DNA from: Chloroflexus sp.
Lineage (GTDB): Bacteria > Chloroflexota > Anaerolineae > Anaerolineales > Villigracilaceae
Direction of reading: 5' to 3'
DNA: 64,000 bases
Assembly (NCBI GenBank): GCA_020723995.1
Contig: DYHT01000008.1
Span: 1 to 64,000, forward strand
This document shows positions 48,033 to 57,220 of this stretch, one piece after another. Both the position numbers and the translations under genes were made by a program. The notes beneath the pieces were generated by a model, which was not told where the DNA came from, made no database searches, and worked only from the letters and a program-made list of their open reading frames with translations. Numbering within the stretch: the first letter of the stretch is position 1; each line of letters opens with the position of its first letter.

Positions 48033-48847
48033 TGAGAGTCTCCTTTGTCTTTTTCGATTTGGTTGAGAATTGTCAAGTCAGCCTCGCTGAGCAGTGCGTT
48101 TTTCAACAAATCTGGCCTGCGTTTCAACGTTCGTAAAAGTGATTGCTCACGCCGCCATTTGGCTATTTTGGCATGGTCGCCGGAGAGCAAAATATCTGGC
48201 ACGCGCCAGCCGCGGAATTCGGGCGGGCGGGTGTAGTGTGGGTATTCGAGCAGCCCCGCCGCGTGGGAGTCATCGGCCGCACCGTCCGGGTCGCCCAGCA
48301 CGCCGGGGAGCAGGCGCGCAATGGCGTCAATTAAAACCAGCGCGGGCAGCTCGCCGCCGGTCAGGACGTAATCGCCAATGGAAATCTCGTCAGTGACGAG
48401 ATATTCACGGATGCGTTCGTCCATGCCCTCGTAACGGCCACAGATGAGCGCCAGGTGGGGATGGGCGGCCAGTTGCAGGGCGATCTTCTGGTTGAAGACG
48501 CGTCCCTGGGGAGTCAGCAAAATGACCGGGCAGCCTGCCCCGCCTGCCCTGGCGGTCAGGCCAGGGAGCGAAGACGAGGGGACAGGTTCAGGCATCGTGC
48601 CGAGGCGTTTATCGAGGGAGGCGCGCAGGCTTTCGACCGCTGCGAAGACAGGTTCTGGTTTCATGACCATGCCGCCGCCGCCGCCGTAGGGTTCGTCGTC
48701 GGTAACGTGATGGCGGTCGGTCGCCCAGTCGCGGATATTGTGGATGCGCACGTCAATCAGCCCGCGCTGGCGGGCACGCTGGAGGATGCTGCTTTCCAAG
48801 TAAGGGGGGAATACGTCGGGTAAGAGCGTGAATACATCAAACCGCAT
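48029..48847 (-). CDS. trmD: tRNA (guanine-37-N1) methyltransferase TrmD with in-frame insertion
   Basis: Methylates G37 of tRNAs reading CNN codons, using SAM bound in a trefoil knot. [47 protein letters not shown] and [18 protein letters not shown] are all present, with the catalytic Asp region DDSH. Between SLDKRLGT and PVILLTPQG about 25 residues ([20 protein letters not shown]) are extra and derive from a palindromic repeat. The 272-residue length is otherwise normal. No rpsP or rplS genes lie beside it, unlike in many bacteria. Confidence 0.92.
   Translation of the reverse strand: MRFDVFTLLPDVFPPYLESSILQRARQRGLIDVRIHNIRDWATDRHHVTDDEPYGGGGGMVMKPEPVFAAVESLRASLDKRLGTMPEPVPSSSLPGLTARAGGAGCPVILLTPQGRVFNQKIALQLAAHPHLALICGRYEGMDERIREYLVTDEISIGDYVLTGGELPALVLIDAIARLLPGVLGDPDGAADDSHAAGLLEYPHYTRPPEFRGWRVPDILLSGDHAKIAKWRREQSLLRTLKRRPDLLKNALLSEADLTILNQIEKDKGDSQ
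48528..48592. repeat. Palindromic element inserted in frame into trmD
   Basis: About 65 bp including GCCCTGG-CGGTCAGG-CCAGGG, a stem-loop, flanked by CCTGCCCCGCC and GAGCGAAGACGAGGGG. It supplies the Ser/Pro/Gly/Ala-rich extra segment between two conserved strands of TrmD and keeps the frame. Confidence 0.65.
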
Positions 48848-48901
48848 GCCTACATTCTAGCATAAGAAAAAATAATCGCAATACCCCTAGACAAAGTAAT
48901 C

Positions 48902-48931
48902 TTGACGCGCCTTAACAGGCAATGGTAAGAT
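48902..48931 (+). promoter_or_regulatory. Promoter of the TPR gene pair
   Basis: TTGACG (48902-48907), 18 bases, then TAAGAT (48926-48931). The expected start point lies 6-8 bases on, at about the ATG at 48938, so the message may be leaderless. Confidence 0.5.
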
Positions 48932-48937
48932 GAACCC

Positions 48938-50212
48938 ATGTATCTACGAGGTTCGAAATGGAGCATGAAGCGCCGGCGGCAGCCAATTAACATTTTTCGT
49001 ATCCTCCTGTTGCTGCTGTTGGTTGTGATTGCCATTTATATCAACCGAGTCGTGATACCGACTGTGCCGCCGCCTTTCGTCCCAACTGCCACCGCCACCC
49101 GCCAGTCTGAATCGTACATTATCGAGGCAGAGGAACTTTTCAACCAGGGCAAACTGCTGCAAGCCATCGAGTTATATCAGGAAGCTATCCGCATCAAACC
49201 GGATGAACCGGCGACATTCGTCGCCCTGGCGCGTGTCCAGGTTTTTGCCGGGCAGTATAAGGAAGCCCAAACCAACACCGAGAATGCGCTGCTGCTAAAT
49301 CCCAACAATTCGATGGCTCACGCAGTGCGCGGCTGGGCGCTGACGCAGGACAAAGATTATCTTGCCGCCGAGGCGGCCATCAAACGCGCCTTGGAACTCG
49401 ATCCCAACAACGGCATCGCCCACGCCTATTACGCTGAATTGTTGGGGGACATGTTTCTCGATAACAGCGGGCCGTTCGACGCCATCGTCTTGGCTGGCGA
49501 AGAATCGCGCGTCGCAACGACGCTGGCACCCAATTCACTGGAAGCGCACCGCGCCCGCGCGTTTATCCTGGAAATCACCGACAATCGCGAACAGGCCGTG
49601 CAGGAATATAAAAATGCGATCGCCATCAATGGCAACATCGCAGACCTGCATCTAGCGCTCGGACGCACCTATCGGGCCATGGGAGTGATAGATAAGGCCA
49701 TCCAGGAGTTCACCCTGGCCAATACCCTCAACCCGTCTGATCCAACCTCGGCACTGTATACCTCGCGCACTTACGCCTCCGTCCGCGAGGATGCCAAGGC
49801 CGCGCAGTATGCCGAACAGGCCGTCAAAGTCGCGCCCACCGATCCTTACTTGCGCGGCAATTGGGGTGTGATGCTTTACCGCAACCTTCAATGGCCGAAG
49901 GCGGTCGTGCAGTTATCCCTGGCCATCAACGGCGGCCTGGCCGAAGAAGGGCAGGCCATTCAACCGCTAACCTTGACCGGGGGTGATGCGCGCCTGGTTG
50001 AATACTTCACCACCTATGCCCTCCTGCTGGCGCGCATGAACCGCTGCAGTGAGGTCTTGCCGGTAACGCAGTTGATTCTGGACAAAGTCCATGCAGACGA
50101 GATCGCGGTTTATAACGCCAATGAAAGCCTGCGCATCTGCCAAAATAACCTGCTCACGCCCTCCCCAATTCCGCCGGCCTCGCCGACCCCAGGAATAACC
50201 CCTACGCCATGA
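48938..50212 (+). CDS. Membrane-anchored TPR protein 1
   Basis: A 424-residue protein with a basic N-terminus, one membrane helix (about residues 20-38) and tetratricopeptide repeats outside the cytoplasm: AEELFNQGKLLQAIELYQEA, VFAGQYKEAQTNTENAL, AAEAAIKRALELDPNNGIA and later units to about residue 330. TPRs bind partner proteins. A Pro/Thr tail ends it. ATG 48938 coincides with the predicted transcription start; ATG 48965 (MKRRRQ) is the alternative and has only weak upstream GGAG. The next TPR gene overlaps by 4 bases, so the two may form a complex. Confidence 0.8.
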   Translation: MYLRGSKWSMKRRRQPINIFRILLLLLLVVIAIYINRVVIPTVPPPFVPTATATRQSESYIIEAEELFNQGKLLQAIELYQEAIRIKPDEPATFVALARVQVFAGQYKEAQTNTENALLLNPNNSMAHAVRGWALTQDKDYLAAEAAIKRALELDPNNGIAHAYYAELLGDMFLDNSGPFDAIVLAGEESRVATTLAPNSLEAHRARAFILEITDNREQAVQEYKNAIAINGNIADLHLALGRTYRAMGVIDKAIQEFTLANTLNPSDPTSALYTSRTYASVREDAKAAQYAEQAVKVAPTDPYLRGNWGVMLYRNLQWPKAVVQLSLAINGGLAEEGQAIQPLTLTGGDARLVEYFTTYALLLARMNRCSEVLPVTQLILDKVHADEIAVYNANESLRICQNNLLTPSPIPPASPTPGITPTP

Positions 50213-51627
50213 ATGTGATGTCACGCCGCCCGCTCTTCCACCAAAAGCGGCGCTCCAACCTCTACCGGGTGTTCGTTTTAGTCCTCTTTATCCTGGTTGG
50301 CGCCTGGTTTACCAATCAAGTCAACAAGGGGGCGATCACACATCCTTTCTTGCCGACCCCCACGCCCACGCGCACGGTACGTTCCTTCGCCCTGGAAGGG
50401 GAGGCCTCCTTCGCGGTCGGCAAACTCGAAGATGCCATCACCGCCTACCAGGAAGCGGTCAGGGTTGATGCGACCAACCCCGAGGCCTGGGCGAAATTGG
50501 CTCGCATCCAGACCTATTCCTCCAACCTGTTGACCACCGATGCCCAGCGCCAGAAACGCCTACAGGAAGCGTTGGATTCGATCAATCAAGCCATCGCCCT
50601 CGCCCCGGATGACAGCACGGTTCACGCCATACGCGCCTTCGTGCTGGATTGGAACGCCAGCGCGGTGACCACTGAAGATGAAAAACAATCTTTGCTCATC
50701 CAGGCCGAGCAAGCGGCCGTGCGCGCTCTCACGTTGGATCCCCATAATGTCCTGGCGCAGGCTTTCTACGCCGAAATCCTGGTGGACCAGCAGAAATGGT
50801 CGCAGGCCGAGCAGGTCATCCTGCAGGCCGTCCAGCGCGACCCAAGCCTGATGGACGTGCATCGCGTCCATGCCTACGTGCTTGAATCCACCGGAAGTTA
50901 CCTGCAGGCTATCGAGGCATATAAGCAGGCCATCCGCATCAACCCCAACCTGACTTTCCTGTACATCTCCGTAGGTGTTAATTACCGCCGTCTCGCATTC
51001 GAAAGCACGGTCAAGAGTGAGCGGGATGACCTTTATGAAACCGCCATGGAATATTTCGCCCAGGCCGCCAAATTGAATAAACAATTGGAAATCAAGGATC
51101 CGATCCCATACATCGCCATCGCCAAAACCTACTCCCAACAAGGCGATTTCTTTGCCGCCGCGCTGAACATCAAGAAAGCGCTCGAGTTTGACCCCGCCAA
51201 CGCGGATATCCACGGCCAATTGGGCATCATTTATTTTAAATCCCGCAACTATGAAGGCTCCATCCCGGCCCTGAAATGCGCCGTGCGCGGCTGCACGGCC
51301 AATGAATCCTGCCAGGCGCGCTTCGGCAGTGATTGCGGCGCAAATCAAATCGGTGTGGATGTGCAAGCCCAGGCGCTCTCGCCGCGTACGGTCGTCTACT
51401 ACTATACCTACGGCTCGGTGCTGGCAGCCCTCAGCCGCCCGCAGCAGAACTATTGCCCAGAAGCGGTAGTTGTCCTCGGCCAGGTGCGCGCCGACTTCGG
51501 TGGCGACCCGACCATTGCCAGCATCGTTGACGCCGGCGAGCAGATTTGCTTTTCAGTGGCGCAAGCCCTGGCCCAAACGCCGACGCCCTACTTTACCCCA
51601 ACGCCGCTCCCGACGCCGCGTCCGTAA
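50209..51627 (+). CDS. Membrane-anchored TPR protein 2
   Basis: A 472-residue paralog in layout of the upstream protein: basic start, one membrane helix (about residues 19-35), Thr/Pro linker and TPR units such as GKLEDAITAYQEAVRVDATN, DSINQAIALAPDDS and SYLQAIEAYKQAIRINPNL. In the C-terminal third a Cys-rich segment CAVRGCTANESCQARFGSDC could form disulfides outside the cell. The tail is Pro/Thr-rich. The ATG overlaps the previous stop (ATGA). Function is not known; assembly of surface structures is a reasonable guess. Confidence 0.8.
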   Translation: MNVMSRRPLFHQKRRSNLYRVFVLVLFILVGAWFTNQVNKGAITHPFLPTPTPTRTVRSFALEGEASFAVGKLEDAITAYQEAVRVDATNPEAWAKLARIQTYSSNLLTTDAQRQKRLQEALDSINQAIALAPDDSTVHAIRAFVLDWNASAVTTEDEKQSLLIQAEQAAVRALTLDPHNVLAQAFYAEILVDQQKWSQAEQVILQAVQRDPSLMDVHRVHAYVLESTGSYLQAIEAYKQAIRINPNLTFLYISVGVNYRRLAFESTVKSERDDLYETAMEYFAQAAKLNKQLEIKDPIPYIAIAKTYSQQGDFFAAALNIKKALEFDPANADIHGQLGIIYFKSRNYEGSIPALKCAVRGCTANESCQARFGSDCGANQIGVDVQAQALSPRTVVYYYTYGSVLAALSRPQQNYCPEAVVVLGQVRADFGGDPTIASIVDAGEQICFSVAQALAQTPTPYFTPTPLPTPRP

Positions 51628-51705
51628 GGTAAAACTCAGTAAATCACAGGTTCAATATTCGCATGATATGTATATCAGAGTTTTGTTAAAATTCGTTTTT
51701 CTCCC

Positions 51706-51766
51706 TTGACGTCTATCTTGAAGACAAGTATGATAGCGTTTAGCACTCTGTAAGCACGAGTGCTAA
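51706..51766 (+). promoter_or_regulatory. groES-groEL promoter with CIRCE operator
   Basis: TTGACG (51706-51711), 17 bases, TATGAT (51729-51734), then the CIRCE palindrome TTAGCACTC-N9-GAGTGCTAA (51740-51766), a perfect match to the HrcA binding site. HrcA would repress until heat shock. hrcA itself is not in the window. Confidence 0.95.
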
Positions 51767-51820
51767 ATTGCTGAAACCCTTTATTCTACGAAGTATGCTG
51801 CGCACAGGAGGCGAATGATT

Positions 51821-52120
51821 ATGGCACTATCTCTTAAACCACTCGGCAACCGCGTCGTGGTTGAACCCCTCGAGCAGGAAGAAATCACTGCGGGAGGCAT
51901 CGTAATACCCGAAACGGCCAAGGAAAAGCCCCAACAGGGCCTCGTCCTGTCCGTCGGTCCCGGCGACCGCGACGAAGACGGCAAGCGCATCCCTATGGAT
52001 GTGGCCGCCGGCGACAAAGTTCTCTTCGCCAAGTACTCTGGCACCGAGTTCAAAATTGACGGCAAGAAGCTGCTCATCCTACGTGAGAGCGACCTGCTGG
52101 CTATTATCGAGGGCAAGTAA
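51821..52120 (+). CDS. groES: Co-chaperonin GroES
   Basis: Caps the GroEL chamber as a heptamer. [20 protein letters not shown] at the N-terminus, the mobile loop region [16 protein letters not shown] and [19 protein letters not shown] are typical. The ATG at 51821 is chosen because AGGAGG at 51806-51811 is 9 bases away; the ATG at 51815 is only 3 bases from it. It is 99 residues long and lies 53 bases before groEL, under the same CIRCE control. Confidence 0.96.
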   Translation: MALSLKPLGNRVVVEPLEQEEITAGGIVIPETAKEKPQQGLVLSVGPGDRDEDGKRIPMDVAAGDKVLFAKYSGTEFKIDGKKLLILRESDLLAIIEGK

Positions 52121-52173
52121 CCCCCAAATGGCAGCCAGCAGGCTACCAAAAATGTAACTGGAGGAATTGAATT

Positions 52174-53814
52174 ATGGCAGCAAAACAACTTGTTTTTTCC
52201 GAAGACGCCCGCCGGCGGCTCAAGAATGGTATTGACATCCTGGCGAGCGCTGTCGCCACCACCCTCGGCCCCAAAGGCCGCAATGTAGCGGTGGATCGCA
52301 AGTTCGGCTCCCCCACCATCACCCATGATGGTGTGACTGTCGCCAAGGAAATCGAACTCGCGGACCAATTCGAGAATATGGGTGCGCAACTGCTCAAGGA
52401 AGCCGCCACCAAGACCAATGACATCGCCGGCGACGGCACCACCACCTCGACCATCCTGGCGCACGCCATCGTGACCGAAGGCCTGAAGAACCTGGCCGCC
52501 GGCTCCAACCCGATGCGCCTCAAGCTGGGCATCGAGCAGGGCACGGATGCGGTCGTCGAGGTGCTGCGCAAGATGTCGCAGAAGATCGAGACCAAGGAAG
52601 AGATCGCTTCAGTGGCGACCAACTCGGCCGCCGACACCGAAATCGGCAACCTGATTGCCGATGTGATGGACAAAGTCGGCAAAGACGGCGTCATCACGGT
52701 TGAAGAATCCAAGTCCCTGCAATTCGAGACCGAATACGTTGAGGGTATGCAGTTCGACCGCGGCTACATCTCGCCCTATTTCATCACCGATCCCGAACAC
52801 ATGGAAACATCCATCGCGGAACCTTATGTCCTGGTCTACGACAAGAAAATTTCCGCCGCCCAGGATATCGTCCCGCTGCTCGAGAAGCTCGTCCAGATCG
52901 GCAAGCGCGAACTGGTCATCATCGCCGAGGACGTGGACGGCGAAGCCCTGGCGACGCTCGTCCTTAACAAACTGCGCGGCATGTTGAACGTGCTGGCCAT
53001 CAAAGCCCCCGGCTTTGGCGACCGCCGCAAGGCCATGATGCAGGACATTGCCGTCCTGACCGGCGGACAGGTCATCTCCGAAGAGACCGGCCGCAAGCTG
53101 GAGACCGCCACCGTCCAGGACCTGGGCCGCGCCGAGAAGGTTGTCGCTGATAAGGATAACACCACCATCATCGGCGGCAAGGGCGATCCGACCGCCATCA
53201 AAGGCCGCATTGACCAGATCCGCGTCGAGATTGACAAGTCCACCAGCGACTACGACAAGGAGAAACTCCAGGAGCGCCTGGCCAAACTCTCCGGCGGCGT
53301 AGCCATCATCCGCGTCGGCGCGGCGACCGAGACCGAGCTGAAAGAGAAGAAGCATCGCGTCGAAGACGCCCTCTCCGCCACGCGTGCCGCCATCGAGGAA
53401 GGTATCGTCCCCGGCGGCGAGATTGTCTTCATCAACGCTGTCTCCGCTCTGGATAAAGTGAAGATGACCGGCGAAGACGAATCCATCGGGGTCGCCATCG
53501 TCCGCAAGGCGCTCGAAGCCCCCATCCGCAAACTGGCTGAAAACGCCGGCCAGGATGGCGCGGTCATCATCGAGAACGTCCGCAGCAGGGCCAAAGAAAA
53601 AGACAACAAGAACATCGGCTACAACGTCATCAGCGGCGAATACGTGGACATGATCAAGGACGGCATCATTGACCCGCTCAAGGTCGTGCGCGGCGCGCTC
53701 GAAAATGCCGCCTCGATCGCAGCCATGATCCTGACCACCGAGTGCTTGATCACCGACGTGCCTGAAAAAGAAAAGATGCCCGCCATGCCACCCGGCGGCG
53801 GTATGGATTACTAA
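52174..53814 (+). CDS. groEL: Chaperonin GroEL
   Basis: ATP-driven folding chamber of 14 subunits. [34 protein letters not shown] (ATP and metal site with the catalytic Asp of GDGTTT), and EEGIVPGGE in the equatorial domain are conserved, as are [15 protein letters not shown] in the intermediate domain and the apical region. The C-terminus is short, PGGGMDY, without the longer GGM repeats of E. coli. GGAG precedes the ATG. A strong terminator follows the stop. Confidence 0.97.
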   Translation: MAAKQLVFSEDARRRLKNGIDILASAVATTLGPKGRNVAVDRKFGSPTITHDGVTVAKEIELADQFENMGAQLLKEAATKTNDIAGDGTTTSTILAHAIVTEGLKNLAAGSNPMRLKLGIEQGTDAVVEVLRKMSQKIETKEEIASVATNSAADTEIGNLIADVMDKVGKDGVITVEESKSLQFETEYVEGMQFDRGYISPYFITDPEHMETSIAEPYVLVYDKKISAAQDIVPLLEKLVQIGKRELVIIAEDVDGEALATLVLNKLRGMLNVLAIKAPGFGDRRKAMMQDIAVLTGGQVISEETGRKLETATVQDLGRAEKVVADKDNTTIIGGKGDPTAIKGRIDQIRVEIDKSTSDYDKEKLQERLAKLSGGVAIIRVGAATETELKEKKHRVEDALSATRAAIEEGIVPGGEIVFINAVSALDKVKMTGEDESIGVAIVRKALEAPIRKLAENAGQDGAVIIENVRSRAKEKDNKNIGYNVISGEYVDMIKDGIIDPLKVVRGALENAASIAAMILTTECLITDVPEKEKMPAMPPGGGMDY

Positions 53815-53827
53815 AAGCAGATAGTCA

Positions 53828-53865
53828 GAAACCCGATTTCTTCAAGAAATCGGGTTTCTTCTTTT
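53828..53865 (+). terminator. Rho-independent terminator after groEL
   Basis: GAAACCCGATTTCTT pairs with GAAATCGGGTTTC around a short CAA loop, followed by TTCTTTT. Confidence 0.88.
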
Positions 53866-53900
53866 GCGCAGCACTCTTCGAGCAGGTATAATCATCACCA

Positions 53901-54794
53901 ATGTCCGCCTCAACGTCGAAACTCTACCCAACATTCCTGATGCTCGTTGTCGCCCTGAGCCTATCCGCCTGTGCGCAGCATACTTCGTCCAGCCCGGCAA
54001 CGCCAACTGCCATGCCCTCCCCAACGCTGCTTCCGCCGACGCCGATCTCATTGGCGGCTACCGTCAACGGCGAGGGCATCACCGCCGCCGAATTCGAGGC
54101 CGGTTTGGCTCGTTTCCAGTCCGCGCAGATCGCACTGGGCAACAATATCTCGCTCGAAGAGGCCGCCCAACGTGTGATGGACGACCTGATTGATCAAATA
54201 CTCCTGGCGCAAGGCGCCCAGGCTGAAGGTTTTAGCGTGGATGAGGCCATGCTCCAGAATCGCATCGCTCGTTTATCCGAGCAAGTCGGCGGTGTGGAAA
54301 AGCTGGCCGCCTGGCAGTCCGCGCATGGCTACTCCGCTGAGACCTTCCGCCAGGAATTGCGCCGCCAGATGGCTGCCGCCTGGATGCGGGATAAGGTCAT
54401 CGCCGCCGTGCCCAATACCGCCGAGCAGGTACATGTCCGGCAGATTTTGCTCTATAATGCGGACACAGCGCAGAAAGTACTGGCTCAACTAAAATCCGGC
54501 GCCGATTTCAATACGCTGGCTGCGCAATACGACCCTGCCACGCAAGGCGAACTGGGCTGGTTCCCGCGCGGGTACCTGCTCCAGCCGCAAATTGAAAAAG
54601 CCGCTTTCGCCCTCCAGCCTGGCCAGACCAGCGACGTCATCCAGAGTTCGGTGGGCTACCACATCCTGATGCTGCTCGAACGCGACTCCAGCCGCCTGCT
54701 GTCCCCCGATGCCCGCTTGACGCTCCAGAACCAGGCGCTGGAGAATTGGCTCCAGGAACAGCGCGCCAAAAGTATGATCAGGCTGGCACCGTGA
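53901..54794 (+). CDS. PpiC/SurA-like peptidyl-prolyl isomerase lipoprotein
   Basis: Exported folding factor of 297 residues. The signal ends in the lipobox LSLSAC and a Thr/Pro linker follows. Residues about 50-165 form a SurA_N-type helical chaperone region (VNGEGITAAEFEAGLARFQS). VHVRQILLYNADTAQKVLAQ starts the rotamase domain, with GELGWFPRG and FALQPGQTSDVIQSSVGYHI as conserved parts. It acts outside the membrane on exported proteins. It has its own position after the groEL terminator, so is likely separately transcribed. Confidence 0.88.
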   Translation: MSASTSKLYPTFLMLVVALSLSACAQHTSSSPATPTAMPSPTLLPPTPISLAATVNGEGITAAEFEAGLARFQSAQIALGNNISLEEAAQRVMDDLIDQILLAQGAQAEGFSVDEAMLQNRIARLSEQVGGVEKLAAWQSAHGYSAETFRQELRRQMAAAWMRDKVIAAVPNTAEQVHVRQILLYNADTAQKVLAQLKSGADFNTLAAQYDPATQGELGWFPRGYLLQPQIEKAAFALQPGQTSDVIQSSVGYHILMLLERDSSRLLSPDARLTLQNQALENWLQEQRAKSMIRLAP

Positions 54795-54940
54795 CGAAGA
54801 CCCTAAAGATTTTATCTGCGCAATCAGTGAGCCAACATCGCCCTTTTCGGCAAGAAACCTGCCCAGACAAGGCAAAAAACCTTTAGGGTCTGGGTTTTCA
54901 GATAGTTTCTTGCGTCCTGGACCAAACAGGAGAATCCGCA

Positions 54941-55743
54941 ATGAAGAATTATGACCTGCAGACCGAAAAACGTTCCGCCAATCCAATTTTTTGGAATGTC
55001 GCCACCCTGCTCGTCTTGATCGGGACCCTTGTCATGGGACTCCTTTTCCTGGACATTTTCCTCAACCCGACCTCCAGCCTGAATCCCTTTCCGCCCCCGC
55101 CCACGCCCACCTTGCTCCAATTTCCGACCGCAACGATCACCCCTCTCTCCCTGCCAGCCACCTGGACCCCCAGCCCGACCGTCCAGCCCAGCAATACCCC
55201 TACCCCACGGCCTACTTATACATTGGAGCCAACATTCACGCCTTTTATCATTCCGCTGAAGACCACTCCCACCGAACAGGCATACCCACCGCTACGCCCG
55301 ATGCCACTCGTACACCAACCCCCACTTCCACGAAACTGGTGACACCCACTAATACCCCTTCCCCGACGGGTATGCCTTTCGCCGCGACGGTTGATTATAT
55401 GGCCAGCACCAGCTACCATCCCGAGGCGGGTTGCAATTGGATGGGCGTGGCCGGCCAGGCCGTGGCTAAGAACAACAGCCCCATCTTGTACCTGACCATC
55501 CACCTGGGTGGGAAGGTAGGCGATCAGTTGGTTGACTATCTCACTCTTAGCGGCACCGCGCCCACTTATGGCCAGAGCGGCTTCGAATTCGTCCTCGGCA
55601 ACAAGCCGGTCGCTTCCACCCAAACGCTATGGATCCAATTGCTCGACCAGCAGAACCTGCCCTTCAGCGATAAGATCTACCTGGATACCTTCGATGACTG
55701 CGCTAAGAATTTGATCATGGTGCGCTTCAAGAAAGTACAATAA
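54941..55743 (+). pseudogene. Membrane-anchored Thr/Pro-linker protein, frameshifted
   Basis: From ATG 54941 a frame encodes a cytoplasmic start, one membrane helix (about residues 20-42) and a Thr/Pro linker, then ends at 55342. The C-terminal extracytoplasmic domain (DYMASTSYHPEAGCNWMGVA to MVRFKKVQ, stop 55741-55743) is in the -1 frame. The switch point is near 55276-55285, where one missing base in GAACAGGCATACC would explain it. Joined, it gives about 267 residues with two Cys in the domain. It is a recent indel, an assembly error or, less likely, a programmed slip. The 54795-54940 gap has an inverted pair AGACCCTAAAG / CTTTAGGGTCT. Confidence 0.75.
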
Positions 55744-55755
55744 GCAAAATTGCTC

Positions 55756-55796
55756 AACCTCCCGCAGGTTCACAACCTGCGGGAGGTTTGTTATTT
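55756..55796. terminator. Bidirectional terminator between convergent genes
   Basis: AACCTCCCGCAGGTT pairs with AACCTGCGGGAGGTT around CAC, followed by TGTTATTTCTT on the plus strand. It separates the anchored-protein gene from the convergent ilvE. Confidence 0.8.
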
Positions 55797-55797
55797 C

Positions 55798-56721
55798 TTA
55801 CACTGCCACATTCCAATGTGCATACTTGGGATTGTCCCCGCGCACCACCTCATTGAAAAGCTTGCGCAACCCCTCAGCGACTGGCCCCATCACCCCTTTG
55901 CCGACCGGCTGGTGATCCACCTGGGTCACTGCCGTCACCTGGGCGGCCGTACCGGTCAGGATCAGCTCGTCACAGATGTAGATCTCGGTGCGGTCGATCG
56001 GACGTTCGACCACAGTGAGGTTTAACTCATCACGCGCCAGTTCGATGACCGTCCGCCGGGTGATGCCCTCCAGGATGTTCTCGGTCACCGATGGAGTGAT
56101 CAGCAGGCCGTCTCGCACGATCAACACATTCATGGCGCTGCCTTCCGAGAGATGCCCATCCTGGGTCAGGACGAGCGCCTCGTCGTAACCGTTCAGCGCC
56201 GCCTCGGTCTTTGCCAGCGCCGAGTTGACATATGCCCCGCTGATCTTGCCGCGCGCCGGGATCATGTTGTCGTCAATCCGCCGCCAGGAAGAAACCATCA
56301 CAGTAGCATTGGTATCGTTCTTGATATATTGGCCGAATGGCAGGGCAAACATGGTCAGTTCGTCGGTCAAGTCGTGCAGGCGCACGCCGATTTGCTCGTC
56401 CGCTTTATAAGCCAGTGGGCGGATGTAGATATTCTGCTGATAGCCCTCTGCGCGTAAGAGTTCCAGCATGATTTCTGTTAGGCTTTCGGGCGTGTAATCG
56501 AACTGCATCAACAGCAGGCGGCACGAGTGCAAGAAGCGCCGGAAATGGTCATGGGGACGAAAAACGAAGAGCTGCTTCTTCTCTTCGTTCCAGTAGCCGC
56601 GCAGGCCGCCGAAGACGGCTGTGCCGTAGTTTAAGGCATGGGTCGCAACCCCCACTTTTGCTTCCGAATAGGAGACGATTTTCCCCTGAAAAAAAGCATG
56701 CTTGGGAAGCGGACTTTCCAC
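55798..56721 (-). CDS. ilvE: Branched-chain amino acid aminotransferase
   Basis: Class IV PLP aminotransferase that makes or degrades Leu, Ile and Val. HALNYGTAVFGGLRGYW is the N-terminal signature, the Schiff-base Lys is in ARGKISGAYVNSALAK, and DGHLSEGSAMNVLIVRDG with TENILEGITRRTVIELA are the PLP and substrate loops. The start is a GTG at 56721 with GGAGG 7 bases upstream. It has 307 residues, typical for the family. It lies alone, convergent with the upstream plus-strand genes. Confidence 0.93.
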   Translation of the reverse strand: MESPLPKHAFFQGKIVSYSEAKVGVATHALNYGTAVFGGLRGYWNEEKKQLFVFRPHDHFRRFLHSCRLLLMQFDYTPESLTEIMLELLRAEGYQQNIYIRPLAYKADEQIGVRLHDLTDELTMFALPFGQYIKNDTNATVMVSSWRRIDDNMIPARGKISGAYVNSALAKTEAALNGYDEALVLTQDGHLSEGSAMNVLIVRDGLLITPSVTENILEGITRRTVIELARDELNLTVVERPIDRTEIYICDELILTGTAAQVTAVTQVDHQPVGKGVMGPVAEGLRKLFNEVVRGDNPKYAHWNVAV

Positions 56722-56884
56722 TGATACACCTCCGTATGGGATTGGATGCAGCCCCCTTCTGCGAATTTATTATACTCGAAACACGCCGCCACGTTCCGGA
56801 CGCTGTGCCTGCCGGCCCATCCTGACAGAAACCCGTTTTCTCCGAAATCGCAAACGTGCTATACTTTTCTCGATAGGAGAACAA

Positions 56885-57116
56885 ATGGAAACTCTTACCA
56901 CGTCCAAAGGACAGATTTGTCATCCCCTCCGCCATCCGGCGCAGACTGGGCATCCAACCGGGCACGCGCATCCAGGTGGAACTGGATGAAGAGGCCGGGC
57001 GAATCATATTGACGCCCGTCACACGCGAATACATCCATAGCCTGCGGGGCAAATATAAAGGCAGGAAATTACTGGAGGCGCTGGCAGAAGAAAAACAGCG
57101 CGAGAAGGGGTTCTGA
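56885..57116 (+). pseudogene. AbrB/MazE-type antitoxin gene with frameshift
   Basis: METLTTSKGQI is followed, after one extra T in the TTT at 56915-56917, by VIPSAIRRRLGIQPGTRIQV and RIILTPVTREYIHSLRGKYK in the next frame, the SpoVT/AbrB DNA-binding fold of VapB/MazE antitoxins. The frame ends with TGA at 57114-57116, which overlaps the ATG of the next remnant, as in intact operons. AGGAG stands before the ATG. As read the product would be a meaningless 34-residue peptide. Confidence 0.82.
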
Positions 57117-57184
57117 TGACAACCCCCAATTTGATCGTGCTGGAACTGGAACGAATCGGCATCCGCTTTGTAGAGGCGGACTGA
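57116..57184 (+). pseudogene. Remnant of a PIN-type toxin gene
   Basis: Only 22 codons, MTTPNLIVLELERIGIRFVE and two more, before TGA. The first residues resemble the start of VapC-like PIN toxins, and the rest looks like a later part of such a protein joined by an internal deletion. Its position right after the antitoxin gene supports this. The remaining sequence of 56722-57220 holds no other gene. Confidence 0.5.
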
Positions 57185-57220
57185 CGCCGCGCCCCTTCAT
57201 CGTTTTTCCTCTCTGGGACT

